From assembly GCA_022494885.1 (NCBI GenBank), contig JAGVSM010002963.1, positions 146,605-210,604 of the forward strand: a DNA stretch of 64,000 nt, in the 5' to 3' direction. The notes below the pieces were generated by a model that did not search any database, was not told the origin of the DNA, and saw nothing but the letters and a program-made list of their open reading frames with translations. This DNA comes from Micrasema longulum. Lineage: Eukaryota > Arthropoda > Insecta > Trichoptera > Brachycentridae. A program made the position numbers and the translations under genes. The stretch's first letter is position 1, and each line of letters opens with the position of its first letter. Positions 40,325-50,945 of the stretch are shown here, piece after piece.

Positions 40325-40600
40325 TATTGCAACAGAGAGGGAAAACATTTTTGAGAAGGGAATATAGAAGTCTAGGCATTTGTAGGGCTTATGACCTGTC
40401 ATTGGCTAGTTTAAGTGACCACTTTACACACTGTGTAACATTCGCTATCTGCCCATAAGGAGCTGAAACCTTTATTATGCGGGTGAGATTCATCCGGCTG
40501 AACCAAACCACCTACCAGGCAACGCCTGAAAACAATTTTCCAATTTTTATACTTCTTCTTTTACCAGGTAGTATTCAATCATTGATGGTTTTCTATTAAC
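40325..40600 (+). repeat. Foldback-element family B, copy with internal module
   Basis: TTGCAACAGAGAGGGAAAAC, GGGCTTATGACCTGTCATTG, CACTTTACACACTGTGTAAC, then GAGCTGAAACCTTTATTATG, CAACGCCTGAAAACAATTTT and CTTCTTCTTTTACC. The same order is found reversed at 42525-42835. Confidence 0.7.
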
Positions 40601-40828
40601 TATGTTGGGAAGGAATATAGGATAGATTGAGATTTTCTACTGACATTTCTTGGTGGAACTGTAATTTAGTTAAAATTATAAAAATGTTTCGTGGTGGCCG
40701 ACATCTTAAATTCTTGTAATTGTTATTACTTTATACTTAAATTATTTTAATTTAAACTCGTTTATTCCTCTAATAATTATATAAAATGACGATTGCACTT
40801 GTATATAACATAGACATTTGTTGAGTCT
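40601..40828. other. Flank of the PLE repeat
   Basis: AT-rich; probably part of the PLE terminal region leading to the hammerhead, but this is not proven. Confidence 0.25.
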
Positions 40829-40930
40829 CCCACCAGTCTGACGATGTCAGTCACGTCGAAACCCGGTCACTAGTAAAAATTATTAAGAAAAGTGGAATAA
40901 AACTATTTATGTACGTATTTTTATCATTTT
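40829..40930 (+). mobile_element. PLE terminal repeat with hammerhead
   Basis: A hammerhead motif is followed by AGTGGAATAAAACTATTTAT, GTACGTATTTTTAT, which recurs reversed at 9275-9351. Confidence 0.55.
40832..40874 (+). ncRNA. Hammerhead ribozyme motif
   Basis: ACCAGT (stem I), CTGACGA (exact core box), a 13-base stem II region with weak pairing (GATGT/ACGTC using core GA), GAAA, minimal stem III AC-CCG-GT, C at the cleavage position 40868, then ACTAGT pairing with ACCAGT apart from one mismatch. It fits the minimal type I form; weak stem II is the main doubt. Confidence 0.6.
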
Positions 40931-41234
40931 AATGAATATGAGGTATTGAGAAAAGCTAAGACGATTCTGTCGAACTGTGACGTAGTTTGCACAAGTAAGC
41001 AACTAACCTCGTGTTGGTTTTCCATCGCGTGGGAATGGTTGTAATAACCGTGTATATTTAATGCATTTATTTGTAAAACTGTGCTTATGTAATTAAATGC
41101 CGCTTTAAGCAACGAGCCTAATCGATTAAAACGACTGTGCTGCCGTGCAATCGCTAAACCGTCGTAACAAAAAAAAACACTTTCGAGAAAATAGCAAAAA
41201 CTTTTCAAACAAGTAAACCGCGATAATATTAACA

Positions 41235-41490
41235 AATTACAACAGGGATGGAGAATACCTTAAATAAGGGAATATGGAAGTCAAGGCATTTACTGGGCTT
41301 ATCACCTTTCATTGGCTGGTTTAAGTGGCCACTTTACGCACTGTGTAACATTCACCATTTTGCCCATGTTTGAACATGCATATTTCTTCAATTCTTCCAT
41401 TTGTTGGATGTTCAAACATAAGCAAAATGGTGAATGTTACACAGTGTGTAAAGTGGCCACTTAAACCAGCTAATGACATGTGATAATAAA
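41235..41490. mobile_element. Foldback element, family B, both arms
   Basis: Left arm blocks GGCTGGTTTAAGTGGCCACT, ACTGTGTAACATTCACCATT, GCCCATGTTTGAACAT are repeated in reverse at 41408-41485 (ATGTTCAAACATAAGC, AATGGTGAATGTTACACAGT, AAGTGGCCACTTAAACCAGC). Arms of about 75-80 bases with a 30-base centre. No coding. Confidence 0.8.
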
Positions 41491-42474
41491 TAGGAAGAAA
41501 TAGGCATAAATAATGACCACAACTTAAGACAAAATTCGTTAAAAAACCCCTTAAACAAAAAAAAAAACATATAAAAATCATTTGAATTTTATAAATGAAA
41601 GCTTTCTCAGAACTCCTGTACACTTAACTCAATTTCGGTAAAATGGTATGTTGGACAAAAACGAACTGAAGCGACGATATGTCGTTAAAAACAAGTTTTT
41701 CAAATTCGCATCAGTTACCGCAGATAAAAAGTTGCCCAAAAATTGTAAAAATGCAGTATTAAAACTTGATGCTGCAAAAAATAACTACTTTTAGTAATAA
41801 TTACAGCCTAAAATGCAGAATTTTATAAGGTTTACTACGTTTTAGTTAGTTCTTGGGAAAAACTTTACTTATTTTAAATATAAGCATTTCGAATTAAAAC
41901 GCATTTCTAAATTTAAAAAAAAACTTTTATAATGAGAAGAAAAAAAAAACATTGCGTTTATTTTTTACATACAAAAATATTTAACATAATCAAGCTAAAA
42001 ATATTTTTTTAAAACCGCATTTTAGTTAGCATTTTAATCATTTATGGGCTAAAAACTTGATGTTACTGCATGGGTAGATATTTAATTTACAACCTTCCAG
42101 TCGTAGTCGAAAAAGAGTCGGATACACTTAAATGCTGATTACAAAGCAATAAATAACTCAAAAACGATGAAATGTGTGTTGCGGCGGTTTAGGTTCTGCA
42201 CGGCAGTCTGCACTGCATATTGCGTGAAATCCAAGTGTATTCCCAGTGAATCAAAACCATATTTTTAAGAATCGTAATTCGCTTTTACGATCAATTAAAG
42301 TATACCGAAAAGTAGACCGTGGTTTAGTTAAAAGTTCAGTTTTTATACTCGAGTAAAAAAAATAATATTGTTATGCCTATTAGTGAAACTGCAACTTTTA
42401 AACTAGCTGTTTTTTTGCAGAGGTCTAGATGTGGAACGCTACGAGCTAAGTTTTTTTTCCCCTTATCTTTACAA
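41491..42474. other. No supported gene
   Basis: AT-rich with several A-runs; CTAAACCGCCGTAACTCAC-like GCGGCGGTTTAGGTTCTGCA at 42181 recurs reversed near 59460 (GCAGAGCCTAAACCGCCGTA), so an unplaced repeat may be present. Confidence 0.35.
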
Positions 42475-42520
42475 ATATGGGAAATCCAGCCCGTCTGCTA
42501 ACATTTGGACGTACTCAAAA
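42475..42520 (+). repeat. Dispersed repeat E fragment
   Basis: GGGAAATCCAGCCCGTCTGC, AACATTTGGACGTACTCAAA. Confidence 0.5.
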
Positions 42521-42524
42521 CAAA

Positions 42525-42835
42525 GTTGAATTAACTAACCGGTATAAGAAGAAGTATACAAATTGTAAAATTGTTTTCAGGCGTTGTCTAGTAGGTGAAT
42601 TGGTTTAACCGGATAAATCTCACCCACGTGATAAAGGTTTCAGCTCTTTTACTTCACAAAAGTCAACGGATGGAAGAGTTGAGGAAATCTGGTTGTTAAA
42701 ACATAGGCAGAATGGTGAATGTTACACAGTTGTAAAGTGAGCAATTAAACCAGCCAACGACAGGTCATAAGCCCTGTAAATGTCTAGACTTTCATATCCC
42801 CTTCTCGAAAACGTTTTCCCTCTATTGCAAAAAAT
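42525..42835 (-). repeat. Foldback-element family B, reversed long copy
   Basis: In reverse it follows 40325-40600 block for block: TTGCAATAGAGGGAAAACGT, GGGCTTATGACCTGTCGTTG, GAGCTGAAACCTTTATCACG, CAACGCCTGAAAACAATTTT. The two copies face each other about 2 kb apart, with the two-armed copy between them. Confidence 0.7.
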
Positions 42836-42944
42836 TAAGATACAAATATAATCGTAACATTAAAAAATCATTTGTGTTACTTTTTTTTAGGTAATTTTTC
42901 TGGTATGTATCAAATTGGATACCCCACGCAATAAAGAGTTAAAA

Positions 42945-43013
42945 TCAATATTTCATGTCCACCTCGCCAGGACCTCAAAAATGGTAGGCGAACAGGCCAA
43001 CCGCTTCACATTA
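42945..43013 (-). mobile_element. SINE family 1 head fragment
   Basis: ATTTCATGTCCACCTCGCC, ATGGTAGGCGAACAGGCCAA, CCGCTTCACA resembles the reversed tRNA-like head with a deletion around box B. Confidence 0.4.
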
Positions 43014-43755
43014 ATATTTGAAAACGTTACTTATACTCTTTGACATAATTTATCTAATTCCCGAGTATTTAACCACCGAAGGGTTTGCAAGCCTCGTGTC
43101 CTAGGTGCATTCTGCCCCGAGGTCTGTAGATCCAATGCAGCGCTATCGACTCCTCGCTCTGCGCGGAACCGGTTTCTTGCGAAACGCGAGACCCACAACA
43201 ATGGTGACCCGCGCGTGACACGAGCCGCTGCAGTGCCCGGCGCCATTGTCACTGTTACTGACCGCGAAATAACTCATTACGTCGACGTTTTTTATTCGAA
43301 GACCGCGGAATCCTCGAGAACGTGCCACGGTTTGTTTACCCGAGTGTCTCAGAAGTCTCAAAAGCCGCCTGCTTCTATTTTTTCTCTTTTTGTTGCCATG
43401 ATTACCCATTGTGCGATTTTTCGTGTATCTATTAAAAATACCGTTTTTTTTTATTTGAAAAAAATCTTTCTTGGACTCGGCGCACAAGGCGACCAGCTTC
43501 CTCCGTGGAACGCGAATGATGCGTCGATCGTCATCTGTTTTTTTTGTATGAGATTTTTACCCCATTGAAATGGTAACAGCTTTTTTTCTTTTTTTTTTTC
43601 TTTTAATAGTACGAGTATATCTATACATTTTTACAATTAAAAAAAAAAATCACTTGTTATATTTTTACTAAAACTAAAATCCCACCAAGCCACTTTCTGT
43701 AGCTTGTTGGTGAAGATTATATTTATACTAACTTAATAATATTATTTACATTTAT
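43014..43755. other. GC-richer unique block, no gene supported
   Basis: 43050-43350 has many CG dinucleotides (GTGACCCGCGCGTGACACGA, GTGCCCGGCGCCATTG). Frames on both strands (43031-43568) look like chance products of that composition. A promoter or conserved element is possible. Confidence 0.25.
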
Positions 43756-43759
43756 AAAA

Positions 43760-44290
43760 GTTATTGAGTTACATGATCGCCTTCTGGGGAACTGGTAACA
43801 AGACAGACATAACAAGAATACAAAGACAACAAAATAAAATTCTTAAACTAACATACAACCTTACCCTACCTGACCTCTACGACTGAACTGTACAAAAAAA
43901 CACACCAGTTTGACATAAACTACTTGACTAAAATTGAGACCTTAAAATTGTGCACAAAATAACACTGGGAAACATACAAGACGACGACATAATATTAGTC
44001 AAAAATGCTGACATACACAAATATAACACCAGACAACAACAACACTATCATATTGAAAAAGCAAAGACAAACACAGGACAGTCAAAAATACTACATAATG
44101 GACTTAAACACTACAACGACCTACCTTACTACTTGAAAACTTTTAATGGAGACAAATTTAAAATCAATCTGAAAAAGCACATGATGACTGAACTAACTAG
44201 ACTAGACGAGACATAAAATGACTAGACAATATTAAATTTCTAATGCAACCCTAACGGGTTTTTTAAAATTGTAAATAAAAATAAAAAAAC
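43760..44290 (+). mobile_element. LINE C-terminal fragment, NTR-motif family
   Basis: Reads YMIAFWGTGNKTDITRIQRQ, QNKILKLTYNLTLPDLYD, a stop, then HKYNTRQQQHYHIEKAKTNT, GQSKILHNGLKHYNDLPYYL and LKKHMMTELTRLDET, followed by AACCCTAACGGGTTTTTTAA and A-rich sequence. The HxYNTR ... NxLPxxL pattern is the usual end of this LINE type; the better copy at 63796-64000 belongs to the same broad group. Confidence 0.75.
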
Positions 44291-44419
44291 AATGAATAAC
44301 AGATAAAAATTAACAGCCGGAAAGATCAGAATAAACTTGTTAATACAAATAATAAAATACAATTTTATTTTTTAAATACAGTAAATATATGAAAAATTAA
44401 AATATTTACACATAAGCTA

Positions 44420-45045
44420 CTATTCATAAATAAACTTTTGATCGAGTAGCCACTCTTTTATTTTGCTCTTGTTACAATGTGAGTTAAATTTAAGTTCTTT
44501 CGGCAATAAATTAAAAAAGCTAGGTACTAAATATTTGAGAGTTCTATTTCCATACTGATTACATACTATTATTGCTTATGCAATATAATGATTTAATGAT
44601 ACCACAAAACTTTTTGAAAAAGAAAACTGATTATTAAAGAATATAAGAAGATTTAAGCATTACGATAAGCTTATAAATAAGGTCGTACAATGTTTACTAA
44701 TACCATAATACCGGATTGAACTTGAGCGATTTATTATCTTCGATTTTTTTTTACTAACTTACAAGAAATAAAAATCTTTCGAAGGATAGAAGAAAGATTA
44801 ATTTTTATTCACATGAAAATTTTGAAAGTTTGGAATCAATGAAATATTATCAGTAAAAAGAGAATTAAATTTTTTTGGGCCTATAAAATATGCATGTCTC
44901 TGTGGGAGCCTCGTTTTACAATGTGGTATTTCTAACACACGATTCCTTCTTTGACTTGATCTATTTGAATTACTTGTAAATAAATTTTGGTTCTTAAATA
45001 TATATTTTAAACATTGAAAACAATATATTTGTGCGTATGGGCGAC
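44420..45045 (-). mobile_element. Two LINE C-terminal remnants in series, minus strand
   Basis: Upstream part (45040-44780): QIYCFQCLKYIFKNQNLFTS, RNRVLEIPHCKTRLPQRHAY, FIGPKKFNSLFTDNISLIPN. Downstream part (44600-44420): NQYGNRTLKYLVPSFFNLLP, KELKFNSHCNKSKIKEWLLD, QKFIYE and stop. Both are the same homologous region of CR1/Jockey-like proteins, so at least two insertions (or a duplication) are stacked. The first is also similar to 48250-48735. Confidence 0.7.
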
Positions 45046-45097
45046 TTTATTAGCCAGTAGCGTATTATTACGCAATGTCTTTAATAATATGTACATA

Positions 45098-45180
45098 TAC
45101 AGTTGAATTCCAATTATCCGGATTAATGGGTACCAGATTTTATTGCTTTTGAAATAATACAACGGATTGGAATCACATTT
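45098..45180 (+). mobile_element. Pogo/Tigger-like end
   Basis: After TA: CAGTTGAATTCCAATTATCC, GGATTAATGGGTACCAG, TTTTATTGCTTTTGAAATAA. It matches 51823-51905 closely, so this is one side of the same family. Confidence 0.5.
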
Positions 45181-45879
45181 TAAATTGACTTAAACGTGTC
45201 CAGCAAAGTTAATTGGACAATTAAAATAAAATTGAAAACAACCCATAACATTTATATTTAAAACACTAACTTTGTGGTTATTCATTAAATATAAAATAAA
45301 TATATATAGAACAGCTTTGTTTTTAATTACCTATTTTTTTTCTTTCTTCTGACCGGTTTCAAAGCTACATAAGATATAATTTTATTAGCTTATAAATCTT
45401 ATCCTATTTTATTTATTGTACCATATATCTAAGTAAAGGGTATATTCTAAAACTAGTCTTTGTGTAAATATCAGATTAAAATTGTAAAATGTCTTTCTCG
45501 GTAATGGTTTTCCCAGTGAGGAATACACTGTTAATTCAATTATATAATGTATTCTGTGAAATATTAAAAATATTTTTTAAATGCATGTTTTGAAACGGTA
45601 AATGTAAATAGTGATATGAACATGAAATCATTTTTAGCATTTGTACGTCTGCTTTTTGTCTCAACAGAGGGTATTAGTAACACATGGTTTAAGTGTAGAC
45701 TAATGCCTACCTATGTATGTGATATGCACCTACATGCATAATATGCCCGACTTTAGAAGCCACACTACGTCCACACCGAGTGGAACATTGTTCTGAAGAT
45801 TAGGGCTCGCAATTTTACCGAAAGGCGGATAAATATACCACTCGACTAGACGGAGTAGGTAGTATAGATGTGACGTCGA
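45181..45879. other. No supported gene
   Basis: AT-rich. Possibly includes the body of the pogo-like element; no frame. Confidence 0.25.
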
Positions 45880-46140
45880 GGAAGTTCAGTGCTATGGGAA
45901 ATTGGATGTAAAAAATGAGTTCTCAACCTCCTTAAAAATAAAAGCTTTTCATTTTATTGCAAAGTTTCTCGAAAACGTACGAAAAATAAATAAATCCTTT
46001 TTTCAAAATGAGCTACTACTAACTTCGTCACTAGTTCTTCGAAATCAACCAATGATAGAGTGTTGTGATAGATTTCCCGTTACTGGGAAGCCAAGTAACC
46101 ACAGGCGGAGTAATTTCTAAATCACAAAACTTAAGATCTA
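45880..46140 (+). repeat. Dispersed repeat F, longest copy
   Basis: GGAAGTTCAGTGCTATGGGA, TTTCTCGAAAACGTACGAAA, ATGATAGAGTGTTGTGATAG, CTGGGAAGCCAAGTAACC, CGGAGTAATTTCTAAATC. The second half is paralleled at 49700-49840. Confidence 0.5.
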
Positions 46141-46154
46141 GATAACTCCCTAGG

Positions 46155-46205
46155 GAGTAAATCCAGCGTGTCTGCAAACATTTAGATATACTCAAAACAG
46201 TTTGT
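46155..46205 (+). repeat. Dispersed repeat E fragment
   Basis: GGGAGTAAATCCAGCGTGTC, TGCAAACATTTAGATATACT, CAAAACAG. Confidence 0.5.
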
Positions 46206-46214
46206 AAATGGGGT

Positions 46215-46265
46215 CTAGAATTTTGACAGTCCATGCGCTCAGTAGCACAAGACTTGTTATAATGT
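46215..46265 (+). repeat. Repeat J module fragment
   Basis: TTTTGACAGTCCATGCGCTC, AGTAGCACAAGACTTG is a single copy of the repeat J module. Confidence 0.5.
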
Positions 46266-46364
46266 AAGTCCTTTTTTTATAAAAGAGTTTTTTTTATTTA
46301 TTTAAATATCATTTACACACTAAACTTTATTGTCGAATTAAAACATAATGTAAATGAGGGCTAG

Positions 46365-46582
46365 ATTACTTACCGTCCATGCGCTCTGTAGCTGCAAGAC
46401 GTGCTGTAATCTAGCTCCTATTTGTTATAATTAAAATATATCAAAATTGGAAACGAAGAACAAGAATCCCAATCGTCCATGCACTCTGTAGCTGCAAGAC
46501 GAAGGGATATTTATTTATTGTACAGCGCCCTTGAGGTGATTTTCACAAAAATGACGACGTTTAAATGATCTAACTGTACATT
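46365..46582 (+). repeat. Repeat J, copy 2
   Basis: Two modules (CCATGCGCTCTGTAGCTGCA at about 46377, CCATGCACTCTGTAGCTGCA at about 46475), then TTGTACAGCGCCCTTGAGGT and TTTTCACAAAAATGACGACG. The same order and spacing as at 32328. Confidence 0.7.
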
Positions 46583-47219
46583 TAAAAAATCGTAGCGCTC
46601 ATAATACGATGCATTATATTTTTATTTTTTTTAATTATGGCTTAGATTGATTGTCAATTTATAAACAAAAAAACTGCAGAACTTCCTCATTGCATTATCG
46701 ACAAAATCAAGAAAGACACACAGTGTTTCAGGCTTAGTACACTGATAACAGCAGGAATTAGTGGACTGTGTAGAAATTGTACTCACTTTTAAGTTCTTCC
46801 GTTTGTTTATTTTACGAAGCACCTCACTTTTACTATTGCACGGATACCAGTATCGTGTAGATGTTGATGAGATGCATATTTTAGGCTGTTTATGATAAAC
46901 TAGTTTCACTTTGTCGGAAGTATGCAGATGCGAGTACTCCCCGTTGATCGCGGGGTATACGTTCTGGACATGGCCGCGATAAGCGAATGGGGATTTTTCA
47001 CGGCACTCAATCGGCTATTTTTCAGCTGATTATATCAGTTTAGTTCAATGCCGAAAATCGGCGTTTATTATTAGCATAATATTAGTATATATTATGTTTA
47101 AAAAAAAAGTAAAGAGGGTAAAAAAATATACAAATAAGCAAAATTCAAACATAAGCAAACATAGTAAGCACTGTCTATTCTCACTAGGTATAGTTAATCT
47201 CTTCATAGTATAGTGTTAA
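46583..47219. other. No gene; possible Tigger-like end at 46920-47000
   Basis: CCCCGTTGATCGCGGGGTAT, CGCGATAAGCGAATGGGG recalls Tigger-type ends. GCATTATCGACAAAATCAAG at 46691 resembles an RTE segment (compare 38928) but is very short. Confidence 0.3.
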
Positions 47220-47400
47220 TTTTTTTTTGTTAATCTTTGCTTTTAACTTTTGTATAAAATTGTAAGATTCAATATGTCCATGTATTTATAATTTTCTCAA
47301 ACTTAACGGTTTGGGTAGGTAGGAAGAAATTGCTTTAAGGCAATATGCCCGCCCTTATATGTATTGTATACGTATATAAAGTGTCAAATAAATAGATACT
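47220..47400 (+). mobile_element. LINE 3' end
   Basis: GAAATTGCTTTAAGGCAATA, TGCCCGCCCTTATATGTATT, GTGTCAAATAAATAGATAC has the form of common insect LINE 3' ends (a CR1-like type). No coding upstream recognised. Confidence 0.45.
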
Positions 47401-47527
47401 AGTTCTGAGGTAGACAGCATTTCTTTTTTATTTTAGTATCAAATACAGCATATTTTGTACTAAAGATGTCTAAAGAAAATTAATACACAGTGGAATAATA
47501 TATAAAAATACGATAATCTTGAAAAAA

Positions 47528-47929
47528 TTATGGAACTAAAAAAAATGTGGTTTGATGAGTTATCGACTTTTTTGGGTGGAGAACTGTGGTTTTAATACCA
47601 ACTGCAGTGGTGTAATGAGTAATCAGTAATAGAGGTGCGAAGCACAGCAGATACATTTGGGTTAGTAAAGTTGTTTTAGCAAAAATGTGATCGATACAAG
47701 GTTCCGCCTCATGTGTCACTATTATTGGTACATAAATTAATAATATAAATCCATTTATCATAAGAAGATTAGTGTATTCAATTACAACGGATTTTCCGCT
47801 TAGAATATTTATGTTGACATCTCCGGCCAAGGTAATTTGTTTAGAATGTTTCTTTTCTTCTAGGATCTGCTCGAGAGTTTGTAAAAAGGTCGCATTGTTT
47901 GCATTTTTTTTTGTTTTTTTTTCATACAT
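47528..47929 (-). pseudogene. LINE apurinic-type endonuclease remnant
   Basis: The endonuclease nicks target DNA to prime reverse transcription. The minus-strand frame reads NATFLQTLEQILEEKKHSKQ, ITLAGDVNINILSGKSVVIE, YTNLLMINGFILL, AEPCIDHIFAK and LLITHYTTAVGIKTT. GDVNIN matches the GDFN-type catalytic motif, CIDHIF the SxIDHIF-type motif, and THYTTAV the SDH-type end (first residue changed S to T and Asp lost). Only the second half of the domain is present. No RT follows, so the copy is broken on both sides. Confidence 0.7.
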
Positions 47930-48249
47930 ATATTATTTACATAGAAATATAAATTCAAAAATACACTTAAGAAATATACATCTCAAAATTAAGTTATACC
48001 ATAAATTGGAAAAATGCCCACAAAGACTTCAGCGTCTGAGCGTGGGACATTACTTTTTTAATTATTAAAAAGTTTATAGCATATATATATGGTAAGACAT
48101 GACCATGAAAAGAAAAGAAAAGAAAAAAAAATAAAACAAAAACCAAATTAACATATGCTGATATTACGAAAACATGATTTATTTTGCAGTATTCATTTTT
48201 TTTAAAGAATGTGTCTATCTGTTCTTTCCATGCATCCAAGACCTCAAAC
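47930..48249. other. No supported gene
   Basis: Contains an AAGAAAAGAAAAGAAAAAAA run near 48108-48130 that could be the tail region of the LINE upstream on the minus strand. Confidence 0.3.
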
Positions 48250-48735
48250 CTACTTTAAACTGTACCAGTGATTTAATGTTTTGTAGCTCCTTAGAAGATT
48301 GAAAGATCTCGGACGAACATGTAAGGAGTGCCCCTGTGCGAACTTAGTTCTGCATCCTGGAACTGACAGTACACTATCGGATCTATTACTAATACGATTT
48401 AAATTATTACTAAACAATTCCTTATTCAAGTAAACATATTTCAGGCACTGAAATAAATACAATTTTCTAAAACTAAGGCGTCCACTCTACGTATAATTTA
48501 TTACTAGGAAATAGTCTATGTTTTTTGTAAATTATTTTAATTAATTTTTTTTGTGCAATTTCTATTGAGCTACTATGCGCGTCCAAGACTCCTCCCTGCC
48601 CTATTATTCCATATGTTATTGAAGATTGAATTAAAGCGTTAAATACAATTTTTAATTTTTATTTGGTTAAGATATTTTTCAGTATTTGGAAGCATAGCTG
48701 TGGCTCCATAGTAAAATAAATTATAATTGACGCTT
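48250..48735 (-). mobile_element. LINE C-terminal fragment, minus strand
   Basis: Minus strand: ALIQSSITYGIIGQGGVLDA, HSSSIEIAQKKLIKIIYKKH, RLFPSNKLYVEW, a break, then YLFQCLKYVYLNKELFSNNL, RISNRSDSVLSVPGCRTKFA and RPRSFNLL. The YGIxGxGG block and the QKKxIKxI block are the usual region after the RT. Related to 44780-45040. Confidence 0.75.
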
Positions 48736-49449
48736 GAAGGATGTTCTAGATATTTTACAAGTAAACAATTTTCATGTAGCGTCCTATGCACCGTCGAGTG
48801 CGAATACGAGTATGATGATATTTAAATCGAAAAACAGCGGCAAACAAAATATTTTTTTAATTGCCACGTTCCCTTTTATATAAAAGAAATTCCGTCTATA
48901 CTGACGTATCATCCCTTACAGTTAAAGTATCTTTCAGGGATGTTTACAGGAACGTTACACCCTGTTAGGAAATCCGCACGTGGCATAGTGATGTAGGTTT
49001 ATAGTCTGGTACCAGTACTCACCGGTGCCTGCCCCGTTATGTTGTGCCGCGGAAATCAGGGTGTCTCTGGAGACAGATACACGGGGGCGAGTGTGCCTGT
49101 ATCGTATTGTATCGTACGGCTGTCTACGTGTCTACCTGCCTAGCTGCCTAACGTATACCGTCTAGCCTCAGTCTGCGCGTGAAAGAAAAGGAATAGACAA
49201 TACGTGCTGTAAGCTTGTATACACACGTGTTTATTACGTCTCGTAGGCGGGGACTTCAATTAACAAGTCTCGCTATATCGCACCCCCGCCCTCGACAAAA
49301 TAAGAGTCGCAATTCAAAAAATCTTATTTTTAGTTATACAGAATAAATAATAAAATAAACTGTGCTATAAATACACGTACTTCAAGCTTGACAACAAGAA
49401 AGTTCTTTGCTACGGAAACTGGATATAAAAATATTTTACTTTTTCTTTT
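48736..49449. other. No supported gene
   Basis: 48930-49280 is GC-richer and low-complexity in places (CTGCCTAGCTGCCTAACG). No frames or repeats. Confidence 0.3.
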
Positions 49450-49622
49450 TTTTAATGAGAAAAAAAACATAAGGGTTCTTACGATTAACCCAAATTTTTA
49501 GCGAGTTGTAAATAACTCATTATCAGAAAATGGGAATCAATTTGTGCTAGAGCGGGGTGCGAACCTCGGACTTTTGATCCGTGAGTCCACGATACTAGCC
49601 ACAGGATCACAATCTTTCTTGA
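49450..49622 (-). mobile_element. tRNA-derived SINE, family 3, copy 1
   Basis: Minus strand: GATTGTGATCCTGTGGCTAG, TATCGTGGACTCACGGATCA, box B AGGTTCGCACCCCGC (imperfect), then AATTGATTCCCATTTTCTGA, ATGAGTTATTTACAACTCGC and GGTTAATCGTAAGAACCCTT. Other copies: 57122 and 62688. Confidence 0.65.
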
Positions 49623-49627
49623 TGTTT

Positions 49628-49840
49628 TTGCACGCGGTAATAATAAATTTTATTGTATGGCGAAGTTTCTCTAAAATGTATGAAAAAAAAATTAAATGAC
49701 GGCACAAGGTTCTTCTTAATCTACAAATGATAGTGCTGTGATAGATTTTCGGTTTCCGGTAAGCCAACCCGCCAATCGGGACAACTCACCGAAGAGAATT
49801 AGCACGGAGTAATGATAAAATTAGAAAACTTAAAAAATCG
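49628..49840 (+). repeat. Dispersed repeat F, copy
   Basis: GGTAATAATAAATTTTATTG, TATGGCGAAGTTTCTCTAAA, ATGATAGTGCTGTGATAGAT, GGTAAGCCAACCCGCC, CGGAGTAATGATAAAATTAG. Confidence 0.5.
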
Positions 49841-50200
49841 TAGCTATGATAATATGAGGAGCGACAGATTAAAGTGTATTAACTCAGTGCATTTCCCTTA
49901 TGAGATATAGGCTAAAATATGAAATTGAATACGCATTTAGTTTACCAATGCAGTGTCCTATGCACTGTCGGGTGCGATGTTGAAATATATATGACACAGG
50001 TATTGGTTTTAAGGATGAAAAGAAAAACAAAAAAAATCTATGAAAAGAATGTGGTATTTTAGATTTTACTCTCTCTTGGAAATTCTGTTTTTAGTTATGA
50101 CAGTATTTCATCGGATGTGCGATATTTTCACACGGCTTTTCTTTGGTTGCCTGGGGAAATGTGACTCAAAATTATTATTCACACAACTCACTTTAACATC
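49841..50200. other. No supported gene
   Basis: Nothing recognised. Confidence 0.3.
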
Positions 50201-50447
50201 AGGGTACGTATTCTGATGGGAAGATAAAATTTATCTTCAATTTTATCTACAAAGTAAAATAAAGTTTTCTGTATGAAAAATAGAATATGATTACATTTTT
50301 TTTTTATAAACATGTTCAATTACCGGTTGCCAATAAACTTTGAATTTTCAAACAAATATACACTCTTTCGTACATAAATATCGATATAAGTTTGTACCGT
50401 CTCTAAGATCTGTCTCATTGCGGTACGTGCGGGGGTAACGGGGCTGG
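50201..50447 (+). mobile_element. MITE family M, copy 5
   Basis: AGGGTACGTATTCTGATGGG, ATCTTCAATTTTATCTACAA, TTTCTGTATGAAAAATAGAA, TATCGATATAAGTTTGTACC, ending near GGGGTAACGGGGCTGG. Confidence 0.6.
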
Positions 50448-50539
50448 CGTATTCGTTTGATTTGCGAGTAGATCATGTCGCGACACGCGTTATTTGTTCA
50501 ATATTACATCACATTGTGTTAGTAATATTCCTTATTCGT

Positions 50540-50790
50540 TCCCTTTCCGCACCTAATGGTGCATAGGGCGCTGTATTGATACACGAATTGCAGCGTATCT
50601 TGATCATTTCAGGTACATGAATGTACGATGATCAGTTATACGCTTCCGGTACCAGTCCAGGGACTATGAAATCTTCTAGTGTGAAAACACCCTTTTAATA
50701 AGTATTTAATATCAACCATGTCGGGAATCGAACCCGAGACTTCTTGCATGGTAGGCAAACGCGCTGACCATAATAACATCACGAGGCCGA
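50540..50790 (-). mobile_element. SINE family 1, near full-length
   Basis: CCCTTTCCGCACCTAATGGT, GCATAGGGCGCTGTATTG, a body as at 6660, and a head with box B (GGAATCGAACCCGAG in plus sense) and acceptor end ATCACGAGGCCGA. Small insertion in the D-arm region. Confidence 0.75.
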
Positions 50791-50814
50791 TTAATAACAA
50801 TTAATATTATATAA

Positions 50815-50945
50815 TAATAATAAACACGATGCCATTTTTGTGAAAATCACCTCAGGGCGCTGTACAACAAATTAATATCCCAGCAGGTCTTGCAGCTACA
50901 GAGCGCATGGACGGTTGGGATTCTTGTTCCTCGTCTCCAATTTTA
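50815..50945 (-). repeat. Repeat J, copy 3 (reversed)
   Basis: ATAATAATAA tail, GCCATTTTTGTGAAAATCAC, CTCAGGGCGCTGTACAA, then one module CTTGCAGCTACAGAGCGCAT. Confidence 0.65.

Noticed and set aside
43031..43568. Overlapping frames on both strands in a GC-richer block
   Set aside because: Arg-rich products on both strands are what CG-rich non-coding DNA gives; no domain seen.
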